A DNA stretch of 56,973 nucleotides from Acidimicrobiia bacterium. Its GTDB lineage: Bacteria > Actinomycetota > Acidimicrobiia > Spongiisociales > ZC4RG35. Shown in pieces: positions 1-8,312 of the stretch. Location of the stretch: assembly GCA_015488325.1 (NCBI GenBank), contig WFOA01000086.1:1-56973 (forward strand), in the 5' to 3' direction. Numbering within the stretch: position 1 is the first letter of the stretch; each line of letters starts with the position of its first letter. The notes under the pieces are model-generated. The model was not told the DNA's origin. It saw nothing but the letters and a program-made list of their open reading frames with translations, and did not search any database. Made by a program: the position numbers and the translations under genes.

Positions 1-243
1 CAAGACCCCTTGGACGAGCTGGGCGCCGAACCCTGGTTCGCGGTGGGACCCGACGACGTCTTCCCCGAAGAGTTCGCCTCCTTCCTCGGCGTCCAGGGGG
101 AGCTTCGGGACGCCTTCTGTTCCCGACATCGGGACCTGTTCGACCCCGACACCTGGCGGGACTGGCAGCGGCGGGTCGCCTCGGGGGAGATCATCGAGAT
201 CTACCCGTATCGCCACGACGCACGGCTCCGGGGTGGGTCGTGA
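1..243 (+). CDS. aceK: Isocitrate dehydrogenase kinase/phosphatase AceK, C-terminal fragment (5' end outside window)
   Basis: The reading frame is open from the first base and gives about 80 residues ending in TGA at 241-243. The segments DELGAEPWFAVGPDDVFPEE, LFDPDTWRDWQ and EIIEIYPYR match what I recall of the AceK C-terminus, where a DE-x3-EPW motif, a DVFPEEF motif and a closing YxYR sequence are typical. AceK phosphorylates and dephosphorylates isocitrate dehydrogenase and so switches flux between the TCA cycle and the glyoxylate shunt. Only the tail is present, so catalytic residues cannot be checked. The stop overlaps the GTG start of the following MoxR gene (GTGA), which suggests co-transcription. 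Confidence 0.72.
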   Translation, partial: QDPLDELGAEPWFAVGPDDVFPEEFASFLGVQGELRDAFCSRHRDLFDPDTWRDWQRRVASGEIIEIYPYRHDARLRGGS

Positions 244-1184
244 TCGCCCCGGCGGTCGCCGACCGCATCGTCGACAACGTCGAACGGGTGATCGTCGGCA
301 AGCGACGCCAGATCGAACGTCTCGTCGTCGCCCTCCTGGCCGGCGGCCATGTGCTGTTGGAGGACGTCCCCGGCACCGGCAAGACGATGCTCGCCCGGAG
401 CCTCGCCGTCTCCGCCGGCCTCGAGTTCCGTCGACTCCAATGCACCCCCGACCTGCTGCCCAACGACGTCACCGGGGTCAACGTGTTCGACCCCCGCACC
501 GCCGATTTCGTGTTTCGGCCGGGACCGGTCTTCTCCCGGATCCTCTTGGCCGACGAGGTGAACCGGGCGACCCCTCGAACCCAGGCCGCCCTGTTGGAGG
601 CCATGCAGGAACGTCAGGTCACCATCGATGGGGAGACCCGACGTCTCGGCGAGCCGTTCATGGTGATCGCCACCCAGAACCCGATCGAGTTCGAAGGCAC
701 GTTCCCCCTGCCCGAAGCCCAACTCGACCGGTTCCTCCTCACCGTCGCCCTCGGGTATCCGGCTCCGGACGACGAAGCCCACCTGGTGCGGACCATCTCG
801 GGACGGCACCCCGTCGACGCCCTCGGAGCGGTCACCGACGCCGACGAGCTCATCCGGGCGATCGGCGAGGTCGCCACGGTCGAAGTGGTCCCCGACGTCG
901 CCCGGTACATCGTCGACGTGTTGGAGGCGACCCGACGCCACGCCCAGGTCGCTCTCGGTGCCAGCCCGCGGGCCGGCATCGCGCTGGCCGGGGCCTGTCG
1001 GTCCTACGCGGCGATCCGGGGTCGGGAGTTCGTCACCCCCGACGACGTCAAAGGACTCGCCGTCGACGTGCTCGCCCACCGGCTCGTCCTCCAACCCGAA
1101 GCCCAGCTCCGAGGCGTCACCGCGGCGACGGTGGTCGCCGACATCCTCGAAAGCATCCCCCTCGACCTCACCGGTACCGTGTGA
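240..1184 (+). CDS. MoxR-family AAA+ ATPase
   Basis: 314 residues, about the usual MoxR length. Walker A is DVPGTGKT (near residues 42-49). Walker B is ILLADEVNRA (near 100-109), followed by the family-typical TPRTQAALLEAMQE and the sensor segment ATQNPIE. MoxR ATPases act as chaperones that remodel or activate partner proteins, which are normally encoded next door. Here the gene overlaps the next one by one base (TGATG) and is followed by DUF58 and a DUF4129-type membrane protein, the classic MoxR-DUF58-transglutaminase/DUF4129 set. The GTG start overlaps the previous stop. The partner and process are not shown by the sequence. Confidence 0.93.
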   Translation: MIAPAVADRIVDNVERVIVGKRRQIERLVVALLAGGHVLLEDVPGTGKTMLARSLAVSAGLEFRRLQCTPDLLPNDVTGVNVFDPRTADFVFRPGPVFSRILLADEVNRATPRTQAALLEAMQERQVTIDGETRRLGEPFMVIATQNPIEFEGTFPLPEAQLDRFLLTVALGYPAPDDEAHLVRTISGRHPVDALGAVTDADELIRAIGEVATVEVVPDVARYIVDVLEATRRHAQVALGASPRAGIALAGACRSYAAIRGREFVTPDDVKGLAVDVLAHRLVLQPEAQLRGVTAATVVADILESIPLDLTGTV

Positions 1185-2353
1185 TGCGGTTCCTCGGGCG
1201 GCTGGCGATCCTCACCGTCCTCGCCGGAGCAGCCCTGCGGATCGACTTCGTGGTGGGGGTCGGCGTCATGATGGCCGTCGTCCTCGTCTCCGTCCGGTGG
1301 ATCCCCGCCCTGGTAGCCCGTCGCCTCGAAGTCACCCGGGAGGCGCCCCGGAGGGTCATGTGGGGCGAGACGATCGACCTCACCGTGACCGCCCGCAATC
1401 TCGGATGGCTTCCGGCGTCGTGGGTGTCGGTGGTCGACCCGGTTCCCTTCGACCTCGGCACCGTCACCACCCGCTGGGTGACGTCGCTGCGCAGGTATAC
1501 GACGAAGACGATGGAACGGGCGCTTCGCGCACGGCGCCGTGGTCTGTACCGGTTGGGACCCGGGGTGGTCGCCACCGGGGACGTGTTCGGTCTCCGCCGG
1601 GTCAGGGCGGCCGACATCCCGGCGGCGGTCACCGTCGTCTACCCGAAGATCGTGGCGGTCGGCAAGATGCGGCTGCCGGCGTCCGGGCCCAACGCCGTGC
1701 TGGCGGTCCCGATGGCGTTGGTCGACGACCCGACACGGACGGTCGGGGTGCGGGACTACGTCGCCGGGGATCCCCTCCGCCGGGTCCACTGGACGGCTTC
1801 GGCCCGGATGGGACGGATCCAGGTCAAAGAGTTCCAGCCGGGTATCGAGCGGACCACGGTGATCTGTCTCGACCTCTCCCGAGGGTCGTTTCCGATGGCG
1901 TCGCGGCGCACCGGATCGGAGCTGGCGGTCACCGCCGCCGCGTCGCTCTGCTTCCACGTCGTCACGGTGGAGCGTCTCCCCGTCGGGCTGCGGGTCACCG
2001 GGTGGGATCCGAGTGTCGGAGCCGACATCGAACAGCGGATCCCGGCTCGCTCCGACCCGGCCGGTCTGGTCCCGATCCTGGAGAGCCTCGCCCGGGTGAG
2101 GCCGGCCCGGGAGGCGAGACTGGGCGGATTGTTGGACCCGTCGGAGCTCGGCTTCGGCACCACCGTGGTGTTCATCACCGGCACACTCGACGAGGACCGG
2201 GTGGTGGCGCTGGCCCGGCTGCGTCGATCTGGGGCGCGGCCGTCGGTGTTGGAGATCGTCCCGCCCGGCGGAGAATCCCGGTGGTCGGCAGCTCTGCACC
2301 GGTTCCAGATCCCGGTCCGTGCCGTGTACAGGGAGGCCGATCTGGCATGGTGA
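1184..2353 (+). CDS. DUF58 domain-containing membrane protein
   Basis: 389 residues. The first ~45 residues contain two hydrophobic segments. A beta-rich extracellular-type stretch follows, and then the DUF58 signature YVAGDPLRRVHW, followed by TASARMG and a vWA-like fold (VICLDLSRGS) in the C-terminal half. DUF58 proteins are regular partners of MoxR ATPases. The ATG at 1184 is coupled to the MoxR stop, and the gene overlaps the next start at 2347. Function is unknown beyond the MoxR association. Confidence 0.88.
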   Translation: MRFLGRLAILTVLAGAALRIDFVVGVGVMMAVVLVSVRWIPALVARRLEVTREAPRRVMWGETIDLTVTARNLGWLPASWVSVVDPVPFDLGTVTTRWVTSLRRYTTKTMERALRARRRGLYRLGPGVVATGDVFGLRRVRAADIPAAVTVVYPKIVAVGKMRLPASGPNAVLAVPMALVDDPTRTVGVRDYVAGDPLRRVHWTASARMGRIQVKEFQPGIERTTVICLDLSRGSFPMASRRTGSELAVTAAASLCFHVVTVERLPVGLRVTGWDPSVGADIEQRIPARSDPAGLVPILESLARVRPAREARLGGLLDPSELGFGTTVVFITGTLDEDRVVALARLRRSGARPSVLEIVPPGGESRWSAALHRFQIPVRAVYREADLAW

Positions 2354-3804
2354 ATCCCGGAGCGACCGTACTGCTCGGGCTGCTGGCCGGGACGGTCGGC
2401 TGGACCGTGGGGGCAGCGATCCCGGCGGTCCGGGCCCCCTTCCTCGCCCTCGTCGGAGCCCTCGTCGTCGTCGAGGTCACGGCCGTACGTGGCGCCCTCG
2501 CCACCGGAGACCCCCACGCCGGTCGGGGATGGCTGTGGGGAGAAGCCGTCGTCCTCGCCGTGGCGGTGAAAGCCGTGCATCTCTTCACCCTGGGAACGGC
2601 GGCGATGGCCGAGATCGCTCGCTACCCCCAGGGTTTCGTCGAGGTCGAGACGGTCACCGGCTGGGTCGTCGCCGGAATCCTGTGGGGACTCGCACACACC
2701 ACCTGGCGCGACGTCGAGCTCCTCGGATACCCGGGCGACGGTCCGGGAGACCCCGCCCCCCTCCAGCTCCTGACCCGCCGGTTCTTCCGGGTCGGGTTCC
2801 TCCTGGCCCTCACCGGGGCGGTGGCGACGGTGGGTGTGGAAGGCGTCGTCGATCTCCACCGGGAGCCGGCGACGGGTCCGTTCCTTCCGGTCGTCGGGTA
2901 TTTCCTGTTCGGGCTGGCCGGGTTGGGATGTGCAGCCCTCCGCCACGGACAACGCCAATGGGAGAGAGACGGTGCCCGTGTCGACCGGGACGTGGGCACC
3001 CGATGGCGTGTGACGGTGGCGGTCGTCGCGTCGTTCGTCGTCGTCGCCGGTCTGGCCACCCCGGCCCGGGTCTCGGCTGTGGGTGGCCTCACCCCCGCCG
3101 TCACCGAGCTCGCCGCCGCCTTCGGACGGACCGCCGTCGACTGGTTCTCCGGCTTCGAACGTGACGGGTCGGACCGCGACGTCCCCTCCCGGGGGGCACC
3201 ACCGGCCGTGGCCGGCGGCTCGGGGAGGGTGGGCGACCCGGTCGGAGACCGGATCCGGGACGTGTCGCTGCTGGCGGTCCTCGCCGCCGCCGCCGGACTC
3301 GCCTTCGTCCGCTTCGGTATTCGACGGCGCCGAGACGTCCCCGGTCGGGCCGGGTCGGTGACCGCCGCGGTGGGACGTCTCGTCCGTGACGGTTTGGCCG
3401 CCCTGTGGCGGATGCTGGTGTCGCTGGTGAAGGCGGCGAAGAGCCTGGCCAGGCCCCGGGCCGAGCCAGGAGCGGCCCCCGACCGCCGCCAGACCCACGG
3501 CCCGCCGGGCCGTTGGACGCCGACCGACGAGACGCGGCGACGGGTCGTCGCCGAGTATCGCCGGTTCCTCACCGACACCGGAGTGGTCGCCGGGCCGCGT
3601 CGGCCGTCGGAGACGAGCGGCGAATACGCACAGAGGGTGGCGGCCGTCATCGCCGATGCCGGTCCGGTACGACGCCTCACCGGCCTCTTCGACCTGGCCC
3701 GGTACACGGGACGGAGGCTGTCGGAGTCGGTCGCCTTCGACGCGGCGGCGGCGTACCGTCAGGTGCAGAGCCAGCTCGGCGGAGCGGACCGGGATCTTCG
3801 GTAG
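2347..3804 (+). CDS. Multi-pass membrane protein with C-terminal DUF4129-like domain
   Basis: 485 residues starting with ATG at 2347, overlapping the DUF58 stop by 7 bases. The N-terminal half has about six hydrophobic segments (residues ~5-45, 60-90, 100-120, 145-170, 180-200, 220-240). A further segment near 305-325 is followed by a basic linker. The cytosolic C-terminus (from about residue 395) contains YRRFLTDTGV, PSETSGEYAQRV and a YTGRRLSES-like end, typical of DUF4129 tails. In many actinobacteria this position is held by a transglutaminase/DUF4129 protein; I see no transglutaminase Cys-His-Asp core here. It closes the MoxR operon. Confidence 0.75.
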   Translation: MVNPGATVLLGLLAGTVGWTVGAAIPAVRAPFLALVGALVVVEVTAVRGALATGDPHAGRGWLWGEAVVLAVAVKAVHLFTLGTAAMAEIARYPQGFVEVETVTGWVVAGILWGLAHTTWRDVELLGYPGDGPGDPAPLQLLTRRFFRVGFLLALTGAVATVGVEGVVDLHREPATGPFLPVVGYFLFGLAGLGCAALRHGQRQWERDGARVDRDVGTRWRVTVAVVASFVVVAGLATPARVSAVGGLTPAVTELAAAFGRTAVDWFSGFERDGSDRDVPSRGAPPAVAGGSGRVGDPVGDRIRDVSLLAVLAAAAGLAFVRFGIRRRRDVPGRAGSVTAAVGRLVRDGLAALWRMLVSLVKAAKSLARPRAEPGAAPDRRQTHGPPGRWTPTDETRRRVVAEYRRFLTDTGVVAGPRRPSETSGEYAQRVAAVIADAGPVRRLTGLFDLARYTGRRLSESVAFDAAAAYRQVQSQLGGADRDLR

Positions 3805-3833
3805 CCTGGCAGGGACGAGACCAGGAAGGGAAC

Positions 3834-6563
3834 ATGGCCGCCTACCCGTCCGAGTTCGAACTGGACGTCGTTCTCCGAGACGGCGAGGTGGTCCACGTCC
3901 GGCCCATCACCCCCGACGACGGGGACCGCCTGGTCCGGTTCTTCGAACGGTTGGGACCCGAAAGCCGGTACTACCGGTTCTTCCGGGTGAAGAAGAACCT
4001 CGACCCCGACGAGGTCGAATACTTCACCCACGTCGACTACGACCGGCGGATGGCTCTCATCGTCCTCGACGGCGACGAGATGGTGGGGGTGGCCCGGTTC
4101 GACCGGATGGACGACGACCCTCGGGTCGCCGAAGTCGCCTTCGCCGTCGCCGACGACTACCAGGGCAGGGGGATCGGCACCGAGCTGCTGCAGCTCCTCA
4201 CCGCCTACGCCCGTCTGCACGGCGTCGACAAGTTCCGGGCGTTCGTCCTCCCCGAGAACGTCCAGATGATGCGCCTGTTCCGGAACTCCGGCTACGAGCT
4301 GACCCGCACCCTCGACGACGGCATCTTCGAGGTGGACTTCCCCGTCGCCTACACCGACGACGCCCGGGCGGCGGCCGAGGAACGGGAGAAACGGGCGGTG
4401 GCCGCCTCCATCCTGCCGTTGTTCTTCCCGCGTTCCATCGCGGTCATCGGTGCCTCCAACCGGCCCGACTCCCTCGGTGGCCGCCTCTTCGTCAACCTGC
4501 TGCGGGAAGGGTTCACCGGCCCCTTGTATCCGGTGAACCCGAACAGCCAGGTGGTGAATTCGGTTCGCGCCTACCCGTCGGTGCTGGACATCCCCGACCC
4601 GGTCGACCTCGCCTTCGTCGTCGTCCCCGCCCCGGCGGTCCTCGACGTCGTCACCGAATGTGCCGACAAGGGGGTGCGCGGGGTGGTGGTCATCACCGCC
4701 GGGTTCTCCGAGACGGGTCCCGACGGCGTCGAGATGGAACGGAAACTGCTGGATCTGGTCCGTTCCAACGGGATGCGGATGGTCGGTCCGAACTGCATGG
4801 GTCTGGTCAACACCTCCCCGGCGGTGCGGATGAACGGCACCTTCGCTCCCTACTACCCGCCGGCCGGCAACGTCGCCATGTCGTCGCAGTCCGGCGCCCT
4901 CGGCGTCGCCATCTTGGAGTACGCCTGCAACACGGGGCTGGGGATCTCTCAGTTCATCTCGGTGGGCAACAAGGCCGACGTCTCCGGCAACGACCTGCTG
5001 CTGGCCTGGGAAGACGACCCCCAGACCGACGTGATCCTGCTCTACCTGGAGTCCTTCGGGAATCCCCGCAAGTTCGCCCGGATCGCCCGGCGGATCGCCC
5101 GGAAGAAACCCATCGCGGCGGTGAAGGCCGGTCGCACCGGCGCCGGACGGCGGGCGGCGTCGTCGCATACGGGTGCGCTGGCGTCGATGGACGTCGCCGT
5201 CGACGCCCTCTTCCACCAGTCCGGTGTGATCCGCACCGACACCTTGGAGGAGCTGTTCGCCGTCGCCACCCTGTTGGCGAACCAACCGATCCCGAAGGGT
5301 CGTCGGGTGGGGATCATCACCAATTCGGGAGGCCCGGGGATCCTCGCCGCCGACGCCTTGGAGTCCCGGGGTCTCGAACTCCCCGAACCGTCCCCTGGGC
5401 TGCAGGCACGGCTGAGGCAGCGTCTGGCGGAGGAGGCGTCGGTCCGGAACCCGGTCGACATGATCGCCTCGGGCGGCCCCGAACACTACCGGCACGTCCT
5501 CGCCGAGATGATCGCGTCGGACGAGTTCGACGCCGTCATGGTGATCTACGTCCCGGTCAGTCCTGGCGGCGGCCGCCAGGTGGCCGAAGCGATCTGTGAC
5601 GTGTGCGCCGACGACGGCCACGACGTCACCGTCATGGCCGTGTTCATGGAGTCGGAGACGGGACGGGATCTGCTCCGCACCGAACACGGTGCCATCCCTT
5701 CGTTCACCTTCCCGGAACGGGCCGCCGAAGCGCTCGCCCGGGTGGTCAGATACGGCGAGTGGCTTCGCCGGGATCCGGGGCGGGTCCCGGCCTTCGACGA
5801 CATCGATCCGGACCGGGCCCGGACGGTGGTGGAGTCGGCCTTGGAGCGGATGGGGGATGACGGAGGCTGGCTGGAGCCGGACGAGGTGGCGGCGGTGCTC
5901 GAAGCGTTCGGCTTGCGGCTTCCCGCCTCCGAGGTCGCCCGCGACCCCGACGAAGCCGCCGAGATCGCCCGGCAGATCGGGGGGCCGGTCGTCGTGAAGG
6001 TGGTCTCCGCCTCTGCCGTCCACAAGAGTGACGTCGGCGGGGTCGTGTTGGGGGTGGAAGGGGACGAGGCGGTGCGCCGGGCGTTCGCCACGGTGACGGC
6101 GGCGGTTCCCGACGCCGACGGGGCCCTGATCCAGGAGATGGTGCCGGGCGGCCAGGAGGTGATCGTCGGGATGACCGAAGACCCGAACTTCGGTCCGCTG
6201 GTCGGATTCGGGCTGGGAGGCGTGTTCGTCGAAGTGTTGGAGGACATCGCGTTCCGTCTCACCCCCCTCACCGACGTCGACGCCGCCGAGATGGTGCGCT
6301 CGATCAAGGGATACCGCCTGTTGGAGGGGTACCGGACGACGCCCCCCTGCGACGTCGACGCCGCCGAAGAGGTCCTGTTGCGGATCTCGGCGATGGCGGA
6401 GGAGCTGGTGGAGATCGAAGAGATGGACCTGAATCCGGTGAAGCTGCTGGCGCCCGGGGAGGGAGCGCGGGTGGTGGACGCCCGGATCAAGGTGCGACCG
6501 GTCGAACCGGCGTGGGTTCCCGAGATCCGTGACCTCCCCGGGGTCACCAACCCGCGGAAGTAG
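3834..6563 (+). CDS. GNAT acetyltransferase fused to ADP-forming acyl-CoA synthetase (PatA-like)
   Basis: 909 residues. ATG at 3834 is preceded by AGGAAGG. Residues ~1-170 are a GNAT domain with the acetyl-CoA loop YQGRGIGTELL. From ~195 comes a CoA-binding Rossmann domain (SIAVIGASNRPDSLGG), then succinyl-CoA-ligase-like domains with the phospho-His motif SSHTGAL near residue 444. An ATP-grasp part follows from ~680 (HKSDVGGVVLG). Known relatives with this domain order include Streptomyces lividans PatA, a protein lysine acetyltransferase. Others are ADP-forming acetate:CoA ligases. Because the phospho-His is kept, acyl-CoA synthetase activity is possible here, so the role is either protein acylation or acyl-CoA synthesis. 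TAGCCT at 3802-3807 could be its -10 box. Confidence 0.88.
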   Translation: MAAYPSEFELDVVLRDGEVVHVRPITPDDGDRLVRFFERLGPESRYYRFFRVKKNLDPDEVEYFTHVDYDRRMALIVLDGDEMVGVARFDRMDDDPRVAEVAFAVADDYQGRGIGTELLQLLTAYARLHGVDKFRAFVLPENVQMMRLFRNSGYELTRTLDDGIFEVDFPVAYTDDARAAAEEREKRAVAASILPLFFPRSIAVIGASNRPDSLGGRLFVNLLREGFTGPLYPVNPNSQVVNSVRAYPSVLDIPDPVDLAFVVVPAPAVLDVVTECADKGVRGVVVITAGFSETGPDGVEMERKLLDLVRSNGMRMVGPNCMGLVNTSPAVRMNGTFAPYYPPAGNVAMSSQSGALGVAILEYACNTGLGISQFISVGNKADVSGNDLLLAWEDDPQTDVILLYLESFGNPRKFARIARRIARKKPIAAVKAGRTGAGRRAASSHTGALASMDVAVDALFHQSGVIRTDTLEELFAVATLLANQPIPKGRRVGIITNSGGPGILAADALESRGLELPEPSPGLQARLRQRLAEEASVRNPVDMIASGGPEHYRHVLAEMIASDEFDAVMVIYVPVSPGGGRQVAEAICDVCADDGHDVTVMAVFMESETGRDLLRTEHGAIPSFTFPERAAEALARVVRYGEWLRRDPGRVPAFDDIDPDRARTVVESALERMGDDGGWLEPDEVAAVLEAFGLRLPASEVARDPDEAAEIARQIGGPVVVKVVSASAVHKSDVGGVVLGVEGDEAVRRAFATVTAAVPDADGALIQEMVPGGQEVIVGMTEDPNFGPLVGFGLGGVFVEVLEDIAFRLTPLTDVDAAEMVRSIKGYRLLEGYRTTPPCDVDAAEEVLLRISAMAEELVEIEEMDLNPVKLLAPGEGARVVDARIKVRPVEPAWVPEIRDLPGVTNPRK

Positions 6564-6620
6564 CCCGGCCCTCCGGGGTCCGTCTACCCTCGGCGGGTTG
6601 GACGATCCGTGAGGTGTGAG

Positions 6621-7388
6621 ATGTCGTTGGTCGAATACACGGTGGACGGAGCCGTCGCCCTGGTGGAGCTGAAACGTCCCCCGGTGAACGCCCTGTCCGA
6701 AGAGCTGTCCCGGGACCTGAAAGCCGCCTTCGAGAAGTGCCAGGACCCGAACATCCGAGCGGTGGTGGTGACGGGACGGCCCCATTTCGCCGCCGGCGCC
6801 GACATCAAAGGGTTCCTCGCCACCTACGAGTCGGGGGAGGGTGGTGACATCGCCGGCACCCTGGTGGACGCCATCTGGACCCTCGAAGGCCTGGCGAAAC
6901 CGACTATCGCCGCCGTCCACGGCTATGCCCTCGGCGGTGGGCTGGAGCTGGCGATGGGTGCCGACTTCCGCTACCTGGCCGACGACGCCCAGGTCGGCCA
7001 GCCAGAGATCAAACTGGGGATCATCCCCGGGGCAGGCGGCACCCAACGGCTGCCGAGGATCGTCGGCTACCAGAAGGCGAAGGAGATCGTCTACACCGGC
7101 CGGTTCGTCTCGGCCGAGGAGGCGAAGGAGATCGGCCTGGCCGACGAGGTGGTTCCTGCCGACCAGTTGCTGGACCGGGCGCTCGCCGATGCCGGCCGCT
7201 GGGCGCAAGGCCCGACCTTGGGGATCGCCGCCGCCAAGAAGGCGATCAACGACGGCTGGGGTCTGCCGATGCGCGAGGCCATGGAGGTGGAACGCCAGGC
7301 CTTCGGTGAGTGCTTCTGGACCGAAGACGCCAAAGAGGGCGTCAAAGCCTTCGTCGAGAAACGGGAAGCCCACTTCCGGGGGCAGTGA
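6621..7388 (+). CDS. Enoyl-CoA hydratase/isomerase (crotonase family)
   Basis: 255 residues from ATG 6621, with GAGGTG just upstream; an in-frame GTG at 6609 is less likely because it would overlap that site. The crotonase oxyanion-hole segment AAGADIKGF, the ALGGGLELAMGAD motif and PEIKLGIIPGAGGTQR are all present. The last contains the acidic residue expected for hydration. The enzyme should hydrate 2-enoyl-CoA to 3-hydroxyacyl-CoA in fatty acid or amino acid breakdown. The gene stands alone between the acyl-CoA synthetase fusion and the minus-strand hut cluster. Substrate chain length cannot be read from the sequence. Confidence 0.92.
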   Translation: MSLVEYTVDGAVALVELKRPPVNALSEELSRDLKAAFEKCQDPNIRAVVVTGRPHFAAGADIKGFLATYESGEGGDIAGTLVDAIWTLEGLAKPTIAAVHGYALGGGLELAMGADFRYLADDAQVGQPEIKLGIIPGAGGTQRLPRIVGYQKAKEIVYTGRFVSAEEAKEIGLADEVVPADQLLDRALADAGRWAQGPTLGIAAAKKAINDGWGLPMREAMEVERQAFGECFWTEDAKEGVKAFVEKREAHFRGQ

Positions 7389-7454
7389 GCGCCTCGACGG
7401 TGCGGAGCGGCTGCTCGAGTGTGCGAACCGTCGGCCACGGACCCCACCGTTCCA

Positions 7455-7829
7455 TCACGACAGCATCGTGGCGGCGGCGAGCACGACGATGACGACTGTT
7501 AGGCGCCACGGGCCGCCCGAGCGTACCGTCGCATCCTCGAAGGAGATGGCGAGGGTTCGGTCGGGGACGACGGTCACCGAGAAGAACGTGTCCCAGGCCC
7601 CCTTCTCGGCCACGTCGACGACCTCGAGGGGCTGGCTCACGGGCGGTGTAGGGAAGACCCATCTGAACCCCTTCACCTCTTCGATGCCCGAGACCCGGCT
7701 GCTGCCGTCGGGCGGTTCGGCGCGGAATCGGTAGGTCACCGCCGGACGGTCCGAGAATCGCCGGAGGACGCGGCGCCTCTCCTCGGCCTCGACGGTGACC
7801 GTCCGTCGGCGCGCCGACGCCCGCGTCAT
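7455..7829 (-). CDS. Small protein with C-terminal membrane anchor, unknown function
   Basis: 124 residues, ATG at 7829. The N-terminus is strongly basic (ARRRTVTVEAEERRRVLRRF). A soluble part of about 75 residues follows, and the last ~20 residues are hydrophobic (LTVVIVVLAAATML), so the protein is predicted to be tail-anchored. I do not recognise a family. It lies 45 bases downstream of the SRPBCC gene on the same strand and probably ends the hutU-hutI transcript. Codon use resembles the neighbours, and competing frames on the other strand lack any recognisable protein. Confidence 0.55.
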   Translation of the reverse strand: MTRASARRRTVTVEAEERRRVLRRFSDRPAVTYRFRAEPPDGSSRVSGIEEVKGFRWVFPTPPVSQPLEVVDVAEKGAWDTFFSVTVVPDRTLAISFEDATVRSGGPWRLTVVIVVLAAATMLS

Positions 7830-7874
7830 GTCCGACGTCCTTCTCCGCTCGAGTCGACCCGAACCTACCGACGG

Positions 7875-8312
7875 TCACACCGACGCCACGCGGCGACGGA
7901 ACCGTTCGAGGTTCTTGTTCCAGAGGCGGCGCAGCACCGGCCGGGCGAAGCATCCGGTGACCGGTCCCCCCAGGTACCAGGGGAACGACAGGTCTTCGGT
8001 CCAGGTGACGACGGTCCCGCCGCCGGTGGCGGTCAGCTCGAACCGGCCGTGACCCCGCACCACTCCTCGGTGGCTGACGGCGAGGCGGTGTGGCTCGTCC
8101 CATTCGACCACCTCCATCACATCGACGGTGTGCAGGGGGCCGACCCGGGTGCCGACCCGCATCCGGGTGCCGACACCTTCGGTGCGGCTGCCGACGAACT
8201 CGACACCTTCGGCGTCGGACATCCACTCGGGGTGGGATGCGAGGTCGGCCAGGCATGCCCACACCTGCCTGGGTGGCACGGGGATCTGCACCGAGACGGT
8301 GATCCGGGTCAT
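7875..8312 (-). CDS. SRPBCC/START-like ligand-binding protein (polyketide cyclase/dehydrase type)
   Basis: 145 residues from ATG 8312, which overlaps the hutI stop (ATGA). The start MTRITVSVQIPVPPRQVW, followed by ASHPEWMSDAE and later GGTVVTWTEDLSF, is typical of the SRPBCC fold (small hydrophobic-ligand pocket, ~145 residues). Its tight coupling to hutI suggests co-expression with histidine breakdown, but no histidine-pathway step is known to need an SRPBCC protein, so the partnership may be incidental. Confidence 0.85.
   Translation of the reverse strand: MTRITVSVQIPVPPRQVWACLADLASHPEWMSDAEGVEFVGSRTEGVGTRMRVGTRVGPLHTVDVMEVVEWDEPHRLAVSHRGVVRGHGRFELTATGGGTVVTWTEDLSFPWYLGGPVTGCFARPVLRRLWNKNLERFRRRVASV

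Noticed and set aside
6609-6620. GTG at 6609 as the start of the enoyl-CoA hydratase
   Set aside because: It would use up the GAGGTG ribosome site of the ATG at 6621 and adds four residues not typical of the family.
3759-7373. A minus-strand open frame of about 1200 codons opposite the acyl-CoA synthetase and hydratase genes
   Set aside because: It is the mirror of strongly GC-biased codons on the other strand, is low in complexity (His, Gly, Asp, Arg repeats), and has no recognisable domain.
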